Assembly (NCBI RefSeq): GCF_031755915.1
Contig: NC_083379.1
Coordinates: forward strand, 23,498,001 to 23,562,000
DNA from: Ziziphus jujuba
Lineage: Eukaryota; Streptophyta; Magnoliopsida; Rosales; Rhamnaceae
Reading direction: 5' to 3'
Length of the DNA stretch: 64,000 nt
This document shows positions 23,654 through 34,440 of the stretch, piece after piece. The notes under the pieces were generated by a model. That model was not told the DNA's origin, ran no database searches, and saw only the letters and a list, made by a program, of their open reading frames with translations. The stretch's first letter is position 1. Every line of letters starts with the position of its first letter. The translations under genes were made by a program, and so were the position numbers.

Positions 23654-24842
23654 TTGATGTATAAATCTGATATTCCTAGCATACATGTCAATACCCTTAT
23701 AAAATCAAGAACTGCATCTTTCTTTGAAGATATTTTTCCTTACAAAATAGGACAAATAGATAGTTCACCAAAAAGGTCTCATGAGGATATGATTACCAGT
23801 AATCAAACTCAAAGAAACACAAATGAAGAAAAAGAGGATGAACTAAGATGTAATAAGAGAATTAAAACATTTAAGTCATTTGGTACTATTTTATGACTTA
23901 TTTGTTAGAAAGTGACCTTAAACACTCAAAGAAACAATGTCGACTCTTGAAGCTCCATTTTGGAAGGAAGTAATTGATAATGAAATTGATTCCATAATAC
24001 AAAATCATACATGGGAGTTGGTAGATTTTTCACCTGATACTAAACCATTGGGTTATATATGGATTTTTAAAAGGAAATTAAAACTAGATGGTACCATTGA
24101 TAAATACAAAGCTAGAATGGTGGCTAAAGGTTACAAATAAAAGGAAGGCTTGGACTATTTTGATACTTATTCATTGGTAACTAGAATTACATCAATTCGA
24201 ATTTTGATTGCAATAGCAGCTTTGTATAATCTTGAAATACATTAAATGGATGTAAAAATTACCGTTTTAAATGGAGATCTAAAAGAAGAGATCTATATAG
24301 AAAAACCAGAGAGGTTTATAGTTCCTAAACAAGAAAAGAAAGTGTGCAAACTAGTTAAATCATTGTATGGGTTAAAACAAGCACCAAAACAGTGCCATAA
24401 GAAATTTGATAATGTAATGATGACAAATGGCTTCAAAATTAATGAGTGTGATAAATGTATATATTATAAAAGCACTGAAAAAGGGTATGTCATGATTTGC
24501 TTATACATAGATAACATGCTAACAATGGGTAGCAATATGGAAATTATTAAAGCTACTAAAAAGATATTAACTAATAAATTTGATATGAAAGATCTAGGTG
24601 AAGCTGATTTGATTTTAAGTATTAAAATTAGTAAGATATTAGAAGGAATAGTTTTGTTACAATCTCATTACATTAAAAATTTACTTGAGAAATTTGTTAA
24701 CTATGATGGAGGTCCAGCAAAGACTCCTATTGATATTACTTTACACCTAGCTAAAAATCATGGTCAAAGTGTATATCAATTGGAATACTCCAGAATTATA
24801 GGAAGCCTAATATATATCTTAAATTGTACAAGACTAGAATAA
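23654..24842 (+). pseudogene. Copia reverse transcriptase relic
   Basis: EAPFWKEVIDNEIDSIIQNH and WELVDFSPDTKPLGYIWIFK mark the RT start (23937-24140). After a stop the frame resumes at 24246 with MDVKITVLNGDLKEEIYIEK, LVKSLYGLKQAPKQCHKKFD and YIDNML. The last is the catalytic loop, with one of the two essential Asp residues replaced by Asn. The region ends in RIIGSLIYILNCTRLE. It would have copied element RNA into DNA. Confidence 0.85.
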
Positions 24843-24973
24843 CTTATGCTGTTAATAAGTTAAGTAGATTTACTAGTAATCCAAATAAAGATCGTTGAAA
24901 AGTGTTAATTAGAGTTTTGAAATACTTAAGATATACAATAACATATAGGCTACACTATACATGATATCCAACT

Positions 24974-25465
24974 ATGTTAGAAGGATATTGTGATGCTAAC
25001 TGGATATCAAACACAAAAGATTCAAAGTCTACAAGTGGATATGTGTTTACACTTGGAGGTGTTGCTGTATCATGGAAGTCTTCACAACAAACTTGTATTG
25101 CAAGACCAACTATGGAATGTGAATTTATAGCTTTAGATGAAGATGGAGAAGAAGCTGAATGGTTTAGAAATTTTTTAGAAAATATTCCAAATTGGTCAAA
25201 GCCTGTGCCTGCTATATGTATTCATTGTGATAGTCAATCAGCAATTGGTAGGGCACAAAATAATACAAATAATGGTAAATCTTGCCACATACGTCGAATA
25301 CATAATACTATTCGACAACTTCTCTCTAATGGAATCATAAATATTGAATATGTAAAATCAAAAGACAACCTAGCAAATCCATTTACTAAAGGTTTGTTTA
25401 GAAAGCAAGTTTATAAATCATTGAGGGGAATGGGACTAAATCTTAAATCTGATGAATCATCATAA
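24974..25465 (+). pseudogene. Copia RNase H relic
   Basis: An open frame of 163 residues, with [20 protein letters not shown] at its start, [20 protein letters not shown] (Ser usually replaces Arg/Pro in the AxSTxEAE-type motif), [14 protein letters not shown] and [15 protein letters not shown] near the end. This is the C-terminal domain of copia pol. It is the longest intact frame of this element but is cut off from RT by stops. Confidence 0.88.
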
Positions 25466-26042
25466 ACAGAAACCTAACCTATCGAAATGGAGATCTCAGA
25501 GTCTAGGTTCAACGGGACAACATAAGTATATATGACTCACAAATAATACTGTAAAGTATTAAAAGAGAAAAATACTTTTTCCCATTTTTAAGGTGAAACA
25601 GTATTGCCTGCAATGTGTTATTAGGATAAGCTACGCTTTTAATGATGTCTGTATCTTGGAAATCCAAGTGAAATATGGCTGGATATTTTTTATAGATAAT
25701 CACCTATATAAATGTAGAAGTAGGGCCGCTTCTATAAGAATTATAAAAGGCGTAATTCTCTAAAGCATTTATGAAAATCAGGTTGTTCAAGGCCAAACCG
25801 AACACAATAATGAGAAAAAAAATTTATGCTGAAAAATGATTGAGTGTTGGTTATTGTCTCAGTTTACATCAACAGTTGACACTTCAAAGCATTATGCATA
25901 CTGATCGACTAGTAAACTCGATAACTATTCACTAAGGAAGATTCAATTCTGAAAGCTATCTATCCTGATGCAATCTCTTTTCGCTATACTCTCTTTAGTG
26001 TCTGCATAGTCATTTTGCATTAATTTCTATTCATGTGGGGCT
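25466..26042 (+). other. 3' untranslated region of copia element 1
   Basis: Non-coding sequence between the RNase H stop and the 3' LTR, ending in the purine-rich GTGGGGCT that probably primes plus-strand synthesis. Confidence 0.6.
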
Positions 26043-26380
26043 TGTAGGAATTTTATGAATAGAAATAATAAATAATATTTATTTATTTGGTTGCCAAATT
26101 GATTAAAACACTTGGAATTTTATTTAATAATAATAATAAAAAATAAAACATAGCTTTTTAGTGAAAGAACATGACTTTATATTATAGAGGTACCTATTGT
26201 TGGAAACGAAGTAATTTTTAACGTTTCGTATAGGAAACGAAGCAACTTTTAATGATTCTTATATTCAGAAACGTTGAGTTTCTTCATAATAGATGTAATG
26301 TTTCTATTCAAAGGCAATGATTTCTACGATTGAAAAATAAGAAAAAGATATACTCATTATTTAATCATTATTTCATATAA

Positions 26381-26411
<31 letters not shown>

Positions 26412-26671
26412 AAGAAAGAGAGAGAGAGATTTTTATTCATTGTTTCTGAGAATTCGGAGGGTTACTATTGTTAAAAAGTAATTGTTGTAGCTTGAAAAAC
26501 ATTTGCCAGCTATTAGACCATTGAACACCAGTGTAAGGTGAAAATTGTATTGAGGGCAAAGAATCAAATTTTTGCCTCACCTAAATTCAACAAGTTTTTC
26601 TATTATTTTCTTTTTGTATTCGTATATAATGTTTTTGTATTTTGTAGTAGAAACCATTATTTAGTATAACA
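26043..26671 (+). repeat. 3' LTR of copia element 1
   Basis: 629 bp, TGTAGGAATTTT...AGTATAACA, followed by TTTAT. It is longer than the 5' LTR mainly because of an expanded GA tract at 26381-26429. Confidence 0.9.
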
Positions 26672-26676
26672 TTTAT

Positions 26677-28240
26677 TTATTTATTTATTGGGTAATTTGC
26701 TTTCCGGAGTTTGAAGTTTGAATCTCTCGAACTGCCTTATTAGTTAGCACCTTCATTATCTTCCTATCTAACCTTTTTCTTTCTTTCTTTCTTTTTGGTT
26801 GTGCTAATGAAAGTTCAATGTCCAGTAGACTTTGTTAGTGAGTAAACCATGAGAAGAAGCTGACAACCTATGATCATAGTTTTTTTGGAGAGAGGACCCA
26901 TGATCATAATTGTGGTCTGTGAAGAGGTCACTGTCCCTGTATGGGGTGATTGGTTATTATTATTATTTTTTTAATAGTTTATATTTTTATTATTATTTTG
27001 GCGCTAAAAGGAGGGTAATTTTTCAATATCGAATAATACGTTGGGTCCAAAGAGCCAGCATGAGCCGCTGTCCACCTAATACGATAGTAGACACTAGGAA
27101 TCTGCAACAACCAAAAGAGCTATAAACAACGCCTGTCCATACGCTATAAGGTGTCACGTGGTAATTATTCAAACATGTTATATGGTCCAAGCCTTTTTCA
27201 TATAAAATTCGAATTATTGTTATTGGAATGTTTAATTGAATCTCAAGTTAAGCCTAAACAACTCAATCAATTATGAGTGAACAATATTTTGGAAGCGATT
27301 CTAAAAATATTAATCATTTTACCTTTGAAAATCTGTTGTTGTAAAAGGCACATACAGCAGCGAGTACTGTCTTATTCACCAAAATCATTTGATTTTACAA
27401 AATTTTGCAAGACATGAATTTAAATGATTCCCAATATTTAATTTATTTTTTGAGACAAGATTTTAACACAAAATTTGAATTCAAAGTGGAAACGAGGAAT
27501 GTTGATGTTTGCTTGTCATTGGGTTCAGAATGATAACGACTCCAAGTCAATTGTCGTCTAGGCAGTTTTAGCAAGAAACGGTAATTTAATTTTCTTAAAG
27601 ATTTTTGCATCTGACGTAATACCCAAATTCATATTTCCCAGCCAATTAATCCTTTGTAATTTGCATACCTCAATATTATTTCGACAACTAATTGGCAATT
27701 TGAAAGACCATGGCCATAAATATCCAAATAGAATAGCTAGGAAAATTTGCACATTTAATTTTATTTATCAAATGCGGCAAGTTCTTTCGAAACAATTCAT
27801 ACACCAAAGACTATTTAAAAAATCCCATCCTCTAGTCCTCCAATTTAACATATATTTACATGTCCAGAAAAAATATAATAATGATGATGTGAATGAGTAA
27901 AAATATTTGGTGAGCTTAGCATTGTTGATATCCAAACACAATGATATGTATTTTTCTGCAATATTGATATCCAAAATTATTCTTGACACTAGCATTATTT
28001 GACTTTTTTGAAGACACGTCTATAGACCATACTCGGTATCTCTTATTTATATATATTAATTAATATATATACAGATACTCTGGAGAATCAATATTAAAAT
28101 TCACACAAAGATTAAATCCAAAGTTCTCAAAACTGACCAAGACAGAACTATGGCATATATCTCATGCATCATAGTTATAGTTATCTAGAATTGAAAAAAT
28201 TAAAATGAAACCCTATAGTTGGTTTAAATGTTTTTTTTTT
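26677..28240. other. Intergenic DNA
   Basis: AT-rich with moderate complexity and CTTT/ATT microsatellites (26779-26796, 26957-26968). Open frames up to 79 codons overlap on both strands and resemble nothing known. I see no supported gene. Confidence 0.5.
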
Positions 28241-28339
28241 AAATGGGTGTCTTAATAGTGGCTGTCAATAAGCTATTCAGCTTGTTTCTAGTTCTAGTGT
28301 TTATTTAGGGGAGTTGTGTTAGTTTATTTAGGGTGGTTT

Positions 28340-28550
28340 GGGTTCATTTAGGTGTGTTTATGCTCCTCGTGAGACAAATGCAGTTGCTCATGAGATTGCT
28401 AGTGTTGCTCTTTCTTTGTATTCTTTTCAATTTTGGATTGAAGAAGTGCTGGATTGGCTTCTTCAAAGTATTGAAGATGTTTTTTGTGTTTGTTCTTCTT
28501 AAATAAAAGTTTCATTGGGTAAAAACAAAAAATAATAATAATAATAAGAA
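28340..28550 (+). mobile_element. 3' tail of a LINE (non-LTR retrotransposon)
   Basis: From 28341 one frame reads SFRCVYAPRETNAVAHEIAS, then FQFWIEEVLDWLLQSIEDVF, and stops at 28500-28502. This is the end of the RNase H-like (RVT_3) domain found at the C-terminus of many plant LINEs. Some 30 bases later the sequence ends in an A-rich stretch with five AAT units (28528-28546), the usual LINE 3' tail. The rest of the element is absent, as expected for 5'-truncated insertions; a nuclear RNase H-like gene fragment is the alternative. Confidence 0.65.
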
Positions 28551-29289
28551 ACTTATTGTCGGTCTTATTAAGCTACCTTACACCGGTCCCTTCCACTGCG
28601 GATTTTGGAATCAAGGTACTTTGGTATCAGATATATTTGAAACTTTGCTAGTTTGGATTCCAACGAAGATAACTCACAACATGGCAAACTCTGGCTCGAA
28701 ACCCAATAATACAAATTACAAAAGCAACTAAAAATGTAATTGGTGTATCCATCTTCTCATTGTAATGTTTGTCCTTTTTACAATCATGTCAGATTAAAAA
28801 TTAATGATACGGCTAAATTAAATGTCTAAGAGAAAATTAAAAAAGAAATGATAATACATTGTTCATTACCTTAAATTTTTAGGAGAAGTTATAATTTAAA
28901 TGTTGTTAGAATATGAAAAAACCACGAGTTTAAACATTAGCAACTCTATTAAAGAAAATTAAAAACACTTGTAAAAATTTTAAAAAAAGTTTAAAAAAAA
29001 AATGAAATTTAAACATCAAAAACTCCATTAAAGAAAATTAAAAGCCCTTGTAAAAATTTTAAAAAAAGTCTTAAAGAAAAAAAAAAAAAAACAGATCTAC
29101 ATATAAAGGAAATATTAAAAAAGATATAAAAGAAATAATAGTATCCCTTCCTATTAATTCAACTAAATAGAATATTGTTCAAAAGTGGAAAAAAAATTAA
29201 TAATACATGACAAGGACAGATTACTGAATCCAGCAGATGATCATCATGAATTTCAAAGGAAAGCATTTTTGGTGAGTCAAAAGTTTTGT

Positions 29290-29337
<48 letters not shown>

Positions 29338-30720
29338 GTGATAATATCCTAAGAGTAAAAGAATAAGAGCCAGAATCCAAGTTATAGGCTACAAATATCT
29401 ACTCACTCCATGCCAAGATCAATTCCCACCTGCACACGGCCATCCAACTCTATGTACATCTTGGAGTACTATAACCAAAACAAGAAATACAGCCAGCAAA
29501 GTGGATGCCAACTTATAAATTTCACTTACAAATTTACTCTTAGTTTACGAGCAGATCATGACCTACAAGACAAGCTATAGCATTATCAATTTCAAATGAA
29601 TATCCCCCATCCTAATCCTTCTTCCATACAAAACTAAGCTAGATTTACTCGTGAACTATCTAGCTTGGAATATCACTTTGTTAAGGTTCCAAGATGTCCT
29701 CTACATTTCCATAAAAATTTACACACATTACGTATATACATAAAGATTTTCTATAATAAACATCAGCACCTAAATTATGGTGAGCATCTAAGAGCCTAGA
29801 CGCGGTAATACTACAAACTTTAATAGGCTTAGACACTTATCATTACCAGGATTGTATATATGGCCTATATATATGTTTTAAAGTTTCAATTGGATTGTTG
29901 TTTATAAGCATTAATCTTATATCCAAACACCAAAGTAGAAAATATTTGGAAGCAACAAAAGTTAATTAAACAACATATAACCAAAACCAGCCACATAAAC
30001 TACATACCCACATTGCAAATAATAAATCTCCCTCTCTTCTATACCATTATACCCCAAACCCCCATCCTCTAAGCAACTTGTCCTCCAAAACAAAAAGATT
30101 AACAGAAGAAATAAATGAAAAAATTATTAGTTCCCCATCTGATCATGATCGAGGACTTCAACATATACCCCCCAAGTAACTCCCCAAAACACCAACCTAA
30201 TATGAAATACAATTAGAAAGGAAAGGATGTCATGCATGTATATACATACAAAGTAAAAATACATCAACTTACTGAAGGATTCTTTAAACCGAAAAACCTT
30301 CAACTGTGTAGATGATGATTAAGATCATGATGATGCATGTTGATGATGATGATGTGCCCGACGCGATGAGACGAAGAGGATCCGAGGTTCCTCTCAGCGC
30401 AACTAAGGATCCTTAACCTTGATTAATAAAAACAAGAGGCTGAATCTTTGCTGCTGACATGATCACTCCGATCCCAGCTCCTCCCATCTTTGCTTCCGTA
30501 TGATTTACGATTTTTTTTTTTTCCCTTTTTCTTAAAGCTTTTGATAAAAACACCCACACCGTGTGACCCAACAAATTCGCTACAAAACGAAGTAACAAAC
30601 TAAAAGAACCTAAAGCTAATTAAAAAAAAAAAAAAAGTAAAAAAAAAAAAAGGACAAAAATGAACTATAAATAAAGAGGGAGATTTATAGAAGAATGATG
30701 TTTAATTCCCTTGGCTTATG
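28551..30720. other. Intergenic DNA downstream of the Dof gene
   Basis: No gene recognised. It holds near-repeated A-rich segments around 28930-29080 (TTTAAACAT(T/C)A(G/A)(C/A)AACTC(T/C)ATTAAAG twice, about 98 bp apart), a CT microsatellite (29293-29331), and GAT repeats (30311-30352). The part nearest 30720 must include the 3' untranslated region of the Dof gene, but I cannot place a poly(A) site. Confidence 0.5.
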
Positions 30721-31735
30721 CTAGATCAGAGAAGTGACGGAGGACCCAATGTTTGCTGGATCATGCCAATTAGTACCAATAGCCGATGATGCATTCCAGT
30801 AAAGAGAAGGATCCGACAAACCAATTTGCCCTGTCTGATTCTGGCAGTTAGCCGCATTATTCCACACCAACCTACTTTGTTCTTCTTCTAATTTCACTCC
30901 TTTCATTCCCATCCCTCCTACTTCCCCATTTCCAGCTACATCAAGATCTTCTAAGGGTGCTAAGCTTTGGAAATGGTTTGGTTCCCCTCTAGCATCTTTC
31001 AGACCACCAATATTGGTGAATTTGGAAGCTAGCAGAGAAGCCATTGTTGGAGAAGCGGTTGTGCAAGACGGTGAACTAAAAATGGAATAGCTTGAAAGAA
31101 GTGAAGTCGAGGTGACAATATCTTGGATTTGTTTAGTGGGATTGAACCCGTTTCGATAATCACTATCACCACCAACACCATTAGAGATAATCCCAGATGA
31201 AAACCCTAATCCAAGAGAATTCAACTGAGGCTGCAGATCATACCCAGAAACCGTATCCACATTCGAGACACCAGAAGTATTGAACCTGGGAAATGGAAGG
31301 CTCATATCAGAAGGGTTATTGTTTAACCCATAAAACAGATGACTGATGTGATTAGAGGTGGCAGACAAATCGATCTGGGGTTGCGAAGTTTGGTTCAAAT
31401 TGGAACTAGGAGCTGAAGAAGAAGAAGAAGAAGAAACTCCATCTATAGCGGAAGCAGGCCTTTTCACGCGCTTGTTCTTCCTGCAGCCACCTCCTACCGG
31501 AACGTTCCTTAAGGTTCCACCTCTGGTCCAGTAACGCTTGCAGGCTTTGCAAAAGTGCCTTGGCTGAGATAAGCTGTAGTTGTTGTAGTAGCAGAATTTT
31601 GTATTGGAAGAATCACAGCGAGGACACTTGAGAGCTTGTTGCTGCTGTTGTAGTTGTTCTTGGCCTGGTTTCTCCATTGTTCTTGCTGCAGTCTCAGCCA
31701 TCAAAGCCTTTTGATCATCTATGTGATTCTGCACC

Positions 31736-31737
<2 letters not shown>
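30721..31737 (-). CDS. Dof-family zinc-finger transcription factor
   Basis: The frame encodes 338 residues from ATG at 31737 to TAG at 30721. Residues 38-66 form the Dof zinc finger: CPRC (C38, C41), 21 residues including [16 protein letters not shown], then CKAC (C63, C66). The conserved [19 protein letters not shown] and a basic KNKRVKRP stretch likely serving as nuclear localisation follow. Dof proteins are plant-specific and bind AAAG sites in promoters. The rest is Ser/Asn/Gly-rich, with a poly-Ser run, [20 protein letters not shown], and the usual C-terminal SSVTSLI. A Gln run precedes the finger. An in-frame upstream ATG (31782) would only add residues encoded by the CT microsatellite, so I chose 31737; Met13 (31701) is another candidate. 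No frame damage is seen and it looks functional. The subgroup is not assigned. Confidence 0.95.

Positions 31738-31768
<31 letters not shown>
31738..31768 (-). promoter_or_regulatory. CT (pyrimidine) tract directly upstream of the Dof start
   Basis: An uninterrupted GA repeat on the plus strand, CT on the gene strand, ends at the ATG. It is either a pyrimidine-rich 5' leader, common in plant genes, or the pyrimidine tract of a 3' splice site, since the gene strand continues ATGGTGCAG. A poly-A/GA-rich stretch extends to about 31840 on the plus strand. Confidence 0.5.
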
Positions 31769-31772
<4 letters not shown>

Positions 31773-31938
31773 GAAAAGGCAAAAGAAAAAAAAAAAAAAA
31801 AAGAAAGAAGAAAAAGAAAGAAAGAAGAAAAGAAAGAAGAGGTTAAGGGTGTGGTGTACTAGGGTAAAAATAACAACACGAGGGAGATATTCTCTTCCAA
31901 AAGCTATGAAACAAAAATGGGGTCATGTTTTGTCTAAT

Positions 31939-31975
<37 letters not shown>

Positions 31976-32830
31976 GAACCTGTGGCCATTCGTTAGTAGA
32001 GGAGATGACTACCATCTTCTCATCACAGTTGCCCAACATTTTTCTCTCCCTCTCAAAGGAATCGTTGAAACAAGGAATAAACAGACAAATAGCAGGTGGC
32101 GACGTGAGTCTTTCTTGACGGGGTTGAAATATTAAGACCCCCATATGAAAGAGAATGTACATGTATTATTTGCGATTAGCATATGAAAGTAAATTTTTTT
32201 ATTTTCTTTAAACTTAGTTGGATTATTGGTTTATTTAATCTAATTTCACGTGATGGGTCTGCTCTAAAAATCGAATTTGAGCAGATGATTATTTAAATTA
32301 GCGGGGCATTAAAATAATGAAAAGAATATATGGAGGACATTCGAAATCCAAGAACAGGACAGAGAAATAAAGTGGGGCATTACAGATGAATCTTTGAGAG
32401 GTCCAAGAAAAGAAAAAGAAGCGTATAACATTTACATGAGAGACTACACCCGCATCACTACGTCGTATAAACATTCCTTTGTGCGCATAAAGAGATATAT
32501 AGATAAAAATATAGATAACTCGAGGGAATCCCTAGAGCCCAATGCCCAATGCACTCTCACAGCAAATCCCACTTCCATTTTTTTTTTTTTAATTTATAAA
32601 ATTTTTCATCACCGTATTGTATACTGCACCAAAATTTTAATTATTTTAAGTATGGCCCCCATATCAGGTTTCTCCAAACTGCCACAAATCCTGATCCTAT
32701 AGTCCAAGTTTATACTATTATTTCAATTTGATGGGACATCATTATGGAAAATGGTCCTGATCATGCACAGCATGAGAGAGAAACGAATTTAATTAATTAA
32801 ATAATCTGGGGGTATATATATTAATCTTAG

Positions 32831-32868
<38 letters not shown>

Positions 32869-34440
32869 AAGATTTTCGAAGCTTTGGTTGATAAAAGAGA
32901 ATTAAAGATAAGCATGTGAAAATGCAGTAGTGTATAATTGGAGATATACGGAGGCATATATAGATAGGTATAAAGGATGACTTTCGTAGACATGTAATAG
33001 TAAAGGAAGGAGCGAAGAAAGGGCATACAAATTAACATTTGGAAGGAACTAGTCATTCGTGACATGGGATGGTGAAAATTCCAAAGAGAAAGGGACAAGA
33101 GGACACCATGTGGAGGGTCTACATCTCAGACTCAAACACACAACAAAGACCACGCTTCTTTTATTCTCGAGGGCTTTCTTGCTCTTAATCTTCCATACCC
33201 AGTTTAGCCTTGTAAAAATAATCATAATAATAATAATAATAAGTAAATAAAAGATAATAAAAAGAAAAACCGTTAATGGTGTCAGAGAGTGAGAGAGAGA
33301 TATTAGAGAATTATAAGGTGCAGACCCATGTGGTGGGCAGCTCAGCTGCTAAGAAAAAAGAAGTAAAAAAGCAAAGGCATAGTTTGGGGAACAAACGGAT
33401 TTTGTAGTCTCCCAAGGGATCTTCTCCTACTTCCCTACAAACCCATCATTATTCTTGCGCAGTCCTCTATCTTTCTCTCCTGTGTTATAATTTTGATATC
33501 CATCTGGTAATTAAAATATTACTACCATGTTGTTTTTCACAAGACAAGCTTTGGTTGTTCTCTCATAAGTAATGCAGGACTGCATAAAGTCTCTGGGAAA
33601 CAAAATATACTAATACATCGCATGTTAGGATCATTTTAAGTAGCACAGAAATACAACTTGTACTTCTTCAGCCAAAGCAAGTTACTTTCATCCTTTCTTT
33701 GGGACATTGCAATCAATAATGGTAATTCCTAAATTCTGGATTCGATTAGACGGATCTGCAGTTAAAAAAACAATTTAAAAAAAAAAAACTTTTGTTCTAT
33801 TAATCTTTTCATCTTTTAAAAGGAATATAGAAAAAATCCCATTGTCATGAACTAGAAATTAATTATTGTAGCATGAAGACTCAAGAGTCTGGTCAACTGG
33901 ACAAATTTAACCCACCCATTGTTTATCCAAAACAGGACATTGTCTAAACTTTTTATTTTTTATTTTATTTATTTTTTTGTTGGTGGTGATGGGTTTGAAT
34001 GAAAGTTAGTTGTCTCGGATAGACAGTGGTGGTGGGCACCTATATTTTGATGATATATCAGTAGATGTAATACATGTAAGAAATTAACATGAGAGTGAAC
34101 AAAAAACTATATGAAAGAGAGGGAGAGTGTGGTATGAGTCAATATAGATGGTAGAGGTGGAGGTGGGTGTGGGTCCCGCTAGTCACCCACACAAGTCACT
34201 GAGCAGTGACCACTCCACCACCACAACCGGACAAGAGATTCCAATCTAGCAAACATGAAAGAAACCCAACGCGCACGTTAAAGGGAAGTCTGTAAATAGA
34301 GAGAGAGAGAGAGATTGGAGATTACGGGGACCAAAGCATCAAATCTAAGCCAACTGTACCCATCAAAAGCTGACCACATTGCACCCCAAACAATGTGCAG
34401 ACAAAGATCTCACTCCCATTTGTTACTGATTTGTTTATTT
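31769..34440. other. Upstream region of the Dof gene
   Basis: This probably holds the promoter and leader. Seen: a second GA tract (31942-31971), scattered ACGT cores, a TA microsatellite (32829-32862), AAT repeats (33220-33241), a further GA tract (34301-34314), and a GC-richer inverted-repeat patch at 34155-34215. No TATA box can be assigned to a start site. Small open frames on both strands are low-complexity or match nothing. Confidence 0.5.

Larger units (their letters stand above)
19701..26671 (+). mobile_element. Ty1/copia LTR retrotransposon, complete ends, decayed coding region
   Basis: The LTRs at 19701-20300 and 26043-26671 align along their length. Both begin TGTA(A/G)GAATTTT and end TTTAGTATAACA, and the element is flanked by the same 5-bp duplication TTTAT (19696-19700 and 26672-26676). 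Between them gag, integrase, RT and RNase H relics follow in copia order. The pol region has many stops and shifts, and the RT catalytic loop reads YIDNML instead of Y-x-D-D. It is therefore a dead single insertion. The purine-rich GTGGGGCT directly before the 3' LTR is the likely polypurine tract. The sequence after the 5' LTR is not the usual initiator-Met PBS. Confidence 0.92.

Noticed and set aside
30413..30598. 61-codon minus-strand frame downstream of the Dof gene
   Set aside because: No similarity to a family I know, and it most likely lies in the 3' untranslated region; not enough to call a gene.
31654..31944. 96-codon plus-strand frame opposite the Dof start
   Set aside because: Arg/Glu/Lys run translated from the GA and poly-A tract; shadow of the Dof gene.
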